Source: Zeugodacus cucurbitae (lineage: Eukaryota; Arthropoda; Insecta; Diptera; Tephritidae). From it: a stretch of DNA of 64,000 nt. The DNA lies in the NCBI RefSeq assembly GCF_028554725.1, contig NC_071671.1:55570501-55634500 (forward strand), read 5' to 3'. This document shows positions 60,224 to 64,000 of the stretch, piece after piece. The notes under the pieces were generated by a model, which saw nothing but the letters and a program-made list of their open reading frames with translations, was not told the origin of the DNA and ran no database searches. The position numbers were made by a program, and so were the translations under genes. The stretch's first letter is position 1. Every line of letters starts with the position of its first letter.

Positions 60224-63200
60224 TATGAGGGAAAAATTTCTTAAAATTATAAATTTTCAATATTTTATAAATGCTGTTTACTATATCAGCTGCTCAAATA
60301 CATAACGGTCAAGAAATTAAGTGTTAAGTTGGCTGCGGTAAAATTCAATAATTTCAGCTGTTGTCATAAAAAGAAATTACTTAATGAACGAGTAGTATAG
60401 GTGATTATAAAAAAAATTAAAGTCTATTTTATTAAGTTGTGCCAACTTTTTTTTTTTAAACTAAATTAATAATTTGTTACTGGTTGAATCACAGCACTAT
60501 ATCTCTAATTCAAGAAATTTACTACGTGGTGAATCGCTTTGTTCACCGCTCTAGTGTGTGTACACATAGCCTTATGTCTGCATGAAGTTTAGGTTTAGTT
60601 TTACAGTAAAATGTTGCACCATAAATTAGGCGGAGCTGTCTAACGGTGTTGTTAAATAGGAAATGGTGAATTGCAATACGGGTATAAGGCCAACATATGC
60701 CCAATGACAACTAAACAAAGGCATGGCCAATGCAGCTATTTTACTCGAAAATAATGGCCACAACAAAAACGGAGCCTTTTAGAAGCAAATTTTATCTGAC
60801 CAGTTGAATGGTAACAAATAGTGTGGAAATTTTGGCTTAAGAGTTAGAGTATTAAAGGGTAAGGGTAAAATATTTTTTTAATGTTTTCAAATCTAAAAAA
60901 CTGTGAAAAGGTGTTTAGTTGGAACTATCTAGCGAATATAATGGGCTTTATAATGGATTGACTCCGGTCACTTACGGACAGACATCCTTTCAGTCATTAC
61001 ACCAATCTGAAGAACTGAGAAGGTAGTCTTTGAATTATCCGAGCGAGCAATAAGCATCGACAGAACTTTAGGGTACAAATTTAGGATCAGAATCTGAAAA
61101 ATTAAGTTGGAAGGTCATCAAAATAGGGTAAATCTCAACACTCATAGATGTATTTTTTCGTTTTTTCATTAAAAAATTACTTGTTTATTTATTTTTTAGT
61201 TTCTCTATTCGCCCTTGATATGAAAGAACGAAATACGAAGCACTACAAAAGAAACATATAAAAAGTAGACCAAATAATAAGCAAAACATAGTTCAAGCAA
61301 CAATGCCACATATATTTTAAAGTAAAGTGGAGTGCAGATAGCCACTCTCTCAATCATAGATTAAATTGCACTCTCGAAACTGACATTTAAACTACTGCGA
61401 TTGAAATGGCCGATAAGTTAGGTAACGGCATTCAACTTGGCCATAACATGCAATCAAATAGCGAATGGCCACTTTTCTTGAGTTCCAGTTGCCAGCTAGC
61501 ACTTTTTGTTGTTGTTGGTTTGGTCAAAGTTAAGTATTTATAATAGCACTCACGTGTTTCTATTTAGTGAAGAAATTTATTTTTGAATATTTTGTTTTTC
61601 TACAAATTCCGCACACATTTTTGATAAGAAATCACGACAAATGTTAATTAAATTCGATAAGTGCTACATGAGTTCGATTAGAATTTAGAAGAGATTAAAA
61701 CTGAACATTATTTGAATTTTTCAGAATTAGTTGTTAAATATTGATTCGAAACTAGTAAAAACTAGACCGGAATTTGTTTTCCTGTTATTATTTAGGTTTG
61801 TAGTTTGGTATTGGTGTCTTTCGATATGAGTGTCTGGTATATATTTCCCTGTGGATCTCCATACTTAATAATTCTCGGTGTATAAAGAAATTCTATCGAT
61901 TCCTATCTGATAGCAACTATCAGACTATTTTTTATAGAGAAAATGTTGTACATGGTTTTCCGTTCCTAAAGTTTTCGACAGCTGATCAAGTGCTACTAAA
62001 ATAGTTTTCTCACAGCATATATGGTATATATAGAGATATCTATACTATCATAAATTTACATAAAGTAAATTTATAGTAGTTTCACACTGCTCCTAGTCAA
62101 CAAATATTACTCACTAATTTTACAGTGATAAGATTCAGATCTTTGATATGAGGTTCGTCACCAGACTTGCTAAGTAAATATTATAATTGTCTCTCTATAA
62201 GCATAAATTTATAATCAGTTCCATGTGTGTGCACCTATGAATGTAGTATAAGCACCCAACAGGAATAGCATTGAACAACTCAGACAAATTTTACGAGACT
62301 CCAAGGTATAAAATAAGTTTCAATAGTTCGCACCTAACTTCAAGCTATGACGCACTATCAAAGTTGACAATCTGTTTTTGTTTGCAGCAAGCGTCTCATT
62401 TTTTAGATATCCTATAGATATGGGAGTTTTTGACAGTTCTTTGTCGCTGGACGAAATGTTAAATTATTCTAAAAATTCTCTTCAGGGTTGCTTCTTCACT
62501 AAAGTTAATAGCCCAAAGTTTTTGCAATTCAGCATAAAAACAATATCGCTATCTTTCAGTACGAGTATTAGGCGCCATTCGAGTTCATTAACAGCAATAA
62601 TTAAAAAAAAGTTATTTCTTTTTTCTATTTCACCGCAACTTAGTAATTAAACGAATTCAACTTTTTTCCTCTGCTCCCTTTTTGTTGCTGCCGTCATCAG
62701 GGCTGGGTTTCATGTGAGTGAGTGAGCCTTCTATAAAATTTCATAATTATTGTCATAAAGTTAGTGCAAATATTGCGTTGATTTGTAAACAGAACATAAA
62801 AATCGCTGCAGACTGCTTTTCACGTGCTTTTTCACCAAACAACAGTTATGACTTTGGCGGCTTGCTTACTTTTATGTTCCCTTTATCGATTAAATGTCTT
62901 CTGAGTTTTATGAGAAACAACAGCTACACAAAAGCAAATATTAGGCGCTAAATTGCCGAAAATTAATATCATGCCAACGCCTAAATTATCTTTTATGGTT
63001 GATTAGGCGAGTGTTTGTTTGATGTTTAAAAATTGAAAATTTTCCATTAGCCGTGATTTACGTCGATTTTTTTATCATTACAGTAAACTGCACATGGTAT
63101 AATGGCAATAAAAGTAGAAAATATCAACAAATATTTAAAGTGCTTATGTAATTGGTCAAAATGATGTTTGTTGAGGCCATATTCATAAAAAAAATTAAAT

Positions 63201-63230
63201 TTTGTAGATGTTCCTTTGTATTTATAGATA
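60224..63230. other. AT-rich spacer
   Basis: Unique-looking sequence with no supported gene. A good acceptor-like TTTTTGTTTGCAG at 62375-62387 precedes a short open frame, but no donor convinced me. Confidence 0.35.
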
Positions 63231-63641
63231 CAGTGGAACTTCCATAACTCGAACAGTAGAACTAAAATTTCATACAAATTCCCTTCCATAAATCAAATTT
63301 TTAGGCCAGCGCATAATACAAAATTTAAAATTTTACTATCGAGGCACAACTTTACAAGAGCCCCTCTATATCGTGTGCGGGAGAATAAAATATATGATAT
63401 TTCTCTAATAGATTTCATAAATCATGTAACAAAAGCGTGGGATACAGAAGTCATGAGCCAAACAATAGAAAAGTGCAACAAGCAAAATTACAGAATAAAT
63501 AAATAAAAATGTACATAAATCTATATTTTACAGATTTTTAAAAAACTTGTATGTTTCATTGAAAATTTCTATAACTCGAAGTCTCTCTAACTCGAAGTTT
63601 TATTGTGGATTATGGTGATTCGAGTTAGAGAAGTTCAATTG
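63231..63641 (+). mobile_element. pogo-like miniature element, copy 3
   Basis: It starts CAGTGGAACTTCCATAACTC after TA and ends GAGTTAGAGAAGTTCAATTG before TA. The internal remnant at about 63350-63450 again resembles a pogo-type transposase C-terminus (for example DFINHVTKAWDTE), as in copy 1. It is 411 bp and non-autonomous. Confidence 0.7.
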
Positions 63642-64000
63642 TATGTATATTTAAGAAAAAACTTCCGCAAAAGTAAAAAAAAACTCCCCTGTACAATCCC
63701 TACCTTACATAAATTTTAAAGAAAATTTCGAAAGATTTCAGAATTCTCGTCCTAGTGTTTTCGAATTTTCTTCATATTTGCATCGCTTATTGTCAAAATA
63801 CTTCCATCTCCATGAAATGCTTTTTATTATGAAAAATTAATGACTTAGAGTACTCAATGGTCGTAATTACCAATAATATGTCAAGTGTTACCGCTTAACT
63901 TTCTTCTAATAATCATCGTATTAAAGTTGTATTGGCTACATTTAGGGTGAAGGCGAATTAATTCTTAATTTTTTCTTGGTATATTTCTAAAGGAGTTCTC

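Noticed and set aside
62388..62520. Possible exon after the acceptor-like TTTTTGTTTGCAG
   Set aside because: The open frame is short, AT-rich in codons and has no convincing donor.
1..64000. CRISPR arrays, rRNA or tRNA genes, prophage or operon-like gene clusters
   Set aside because: No regularly spaced repeats, no recognisable RNA gene by eye, and no tightly packed genes. The DNA is insect-like. A covariance-model search would be needed to exclude a tRNA fully.

Overview
This window looks like AT-rich nuclear DNA of a fly, most likely a tephritid fruit fly or close relative. The grounds are the low gene density, long AT-rich spacers, GTTGTTGTTG-type triplets, fly-style splice signals, and the transposon mix. 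That mix includes a rosa-type DD41D mariner relative and DINE-1/mini-me-like elements. The species call is inference. I see no prokaryotic operon, CRISPR array, rRNA or convincing tRNA.

The only long intact reading frame is a 361-residue DD41D transposase at 47565-48650. It lies in an apparently complete element (47452-48747) with terminal inverted repeats and a TA target duplication. That element is inserted in a Helentron-like repeat (47047-49179), which is itself inserted in a TA-flanked MITE (about 46981-49400), so three insertions are stacked. Six copies of the Helentron-like family lie near 7.2-8.3, 12.2-12.5, 19.9-21.4, 24.6-25.1, 39.1-40.2 and 47.0-49.2 kb.

Other mobile DNA includes four copies of the TA MITE, three pogo-like miniature elements, an inverted pair of TTAA-flanked elements, and three dead copies of a second DD41D family. 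There is also a 5'-truncated non-LTR retrotransposon tail, a probable RTE-type tail, and a dispersed unclassified repeat family. A pentanucleotide (TAAAA)n array of about 580 bp sits at 16.9-17.5 kb.

Evidence for host genes is thin. A plausible start of a large plus-strand gene lies at 33.5-35.2 kb: an initiator-like site, a leader of about 1.75 kb, then ATG and five codons running into a strong GTAAGT donor at 35242. A candidate terminal coding exon lies at 14536-14664 (+). Two coding-like 72-residue frames at 54730-54948 (-) and 55211-55429 (+) form a head-to-head pair 262 bp apart. A candidate internal exon lies at 59173-59318 (-). None of these host proteins could be named. The best candidates for something new are the divergent small-frame pair, a 37-38 bp-armed inverted repeat at 27.0-27.15 kb, and the GC-box-rich Helentron-like family.
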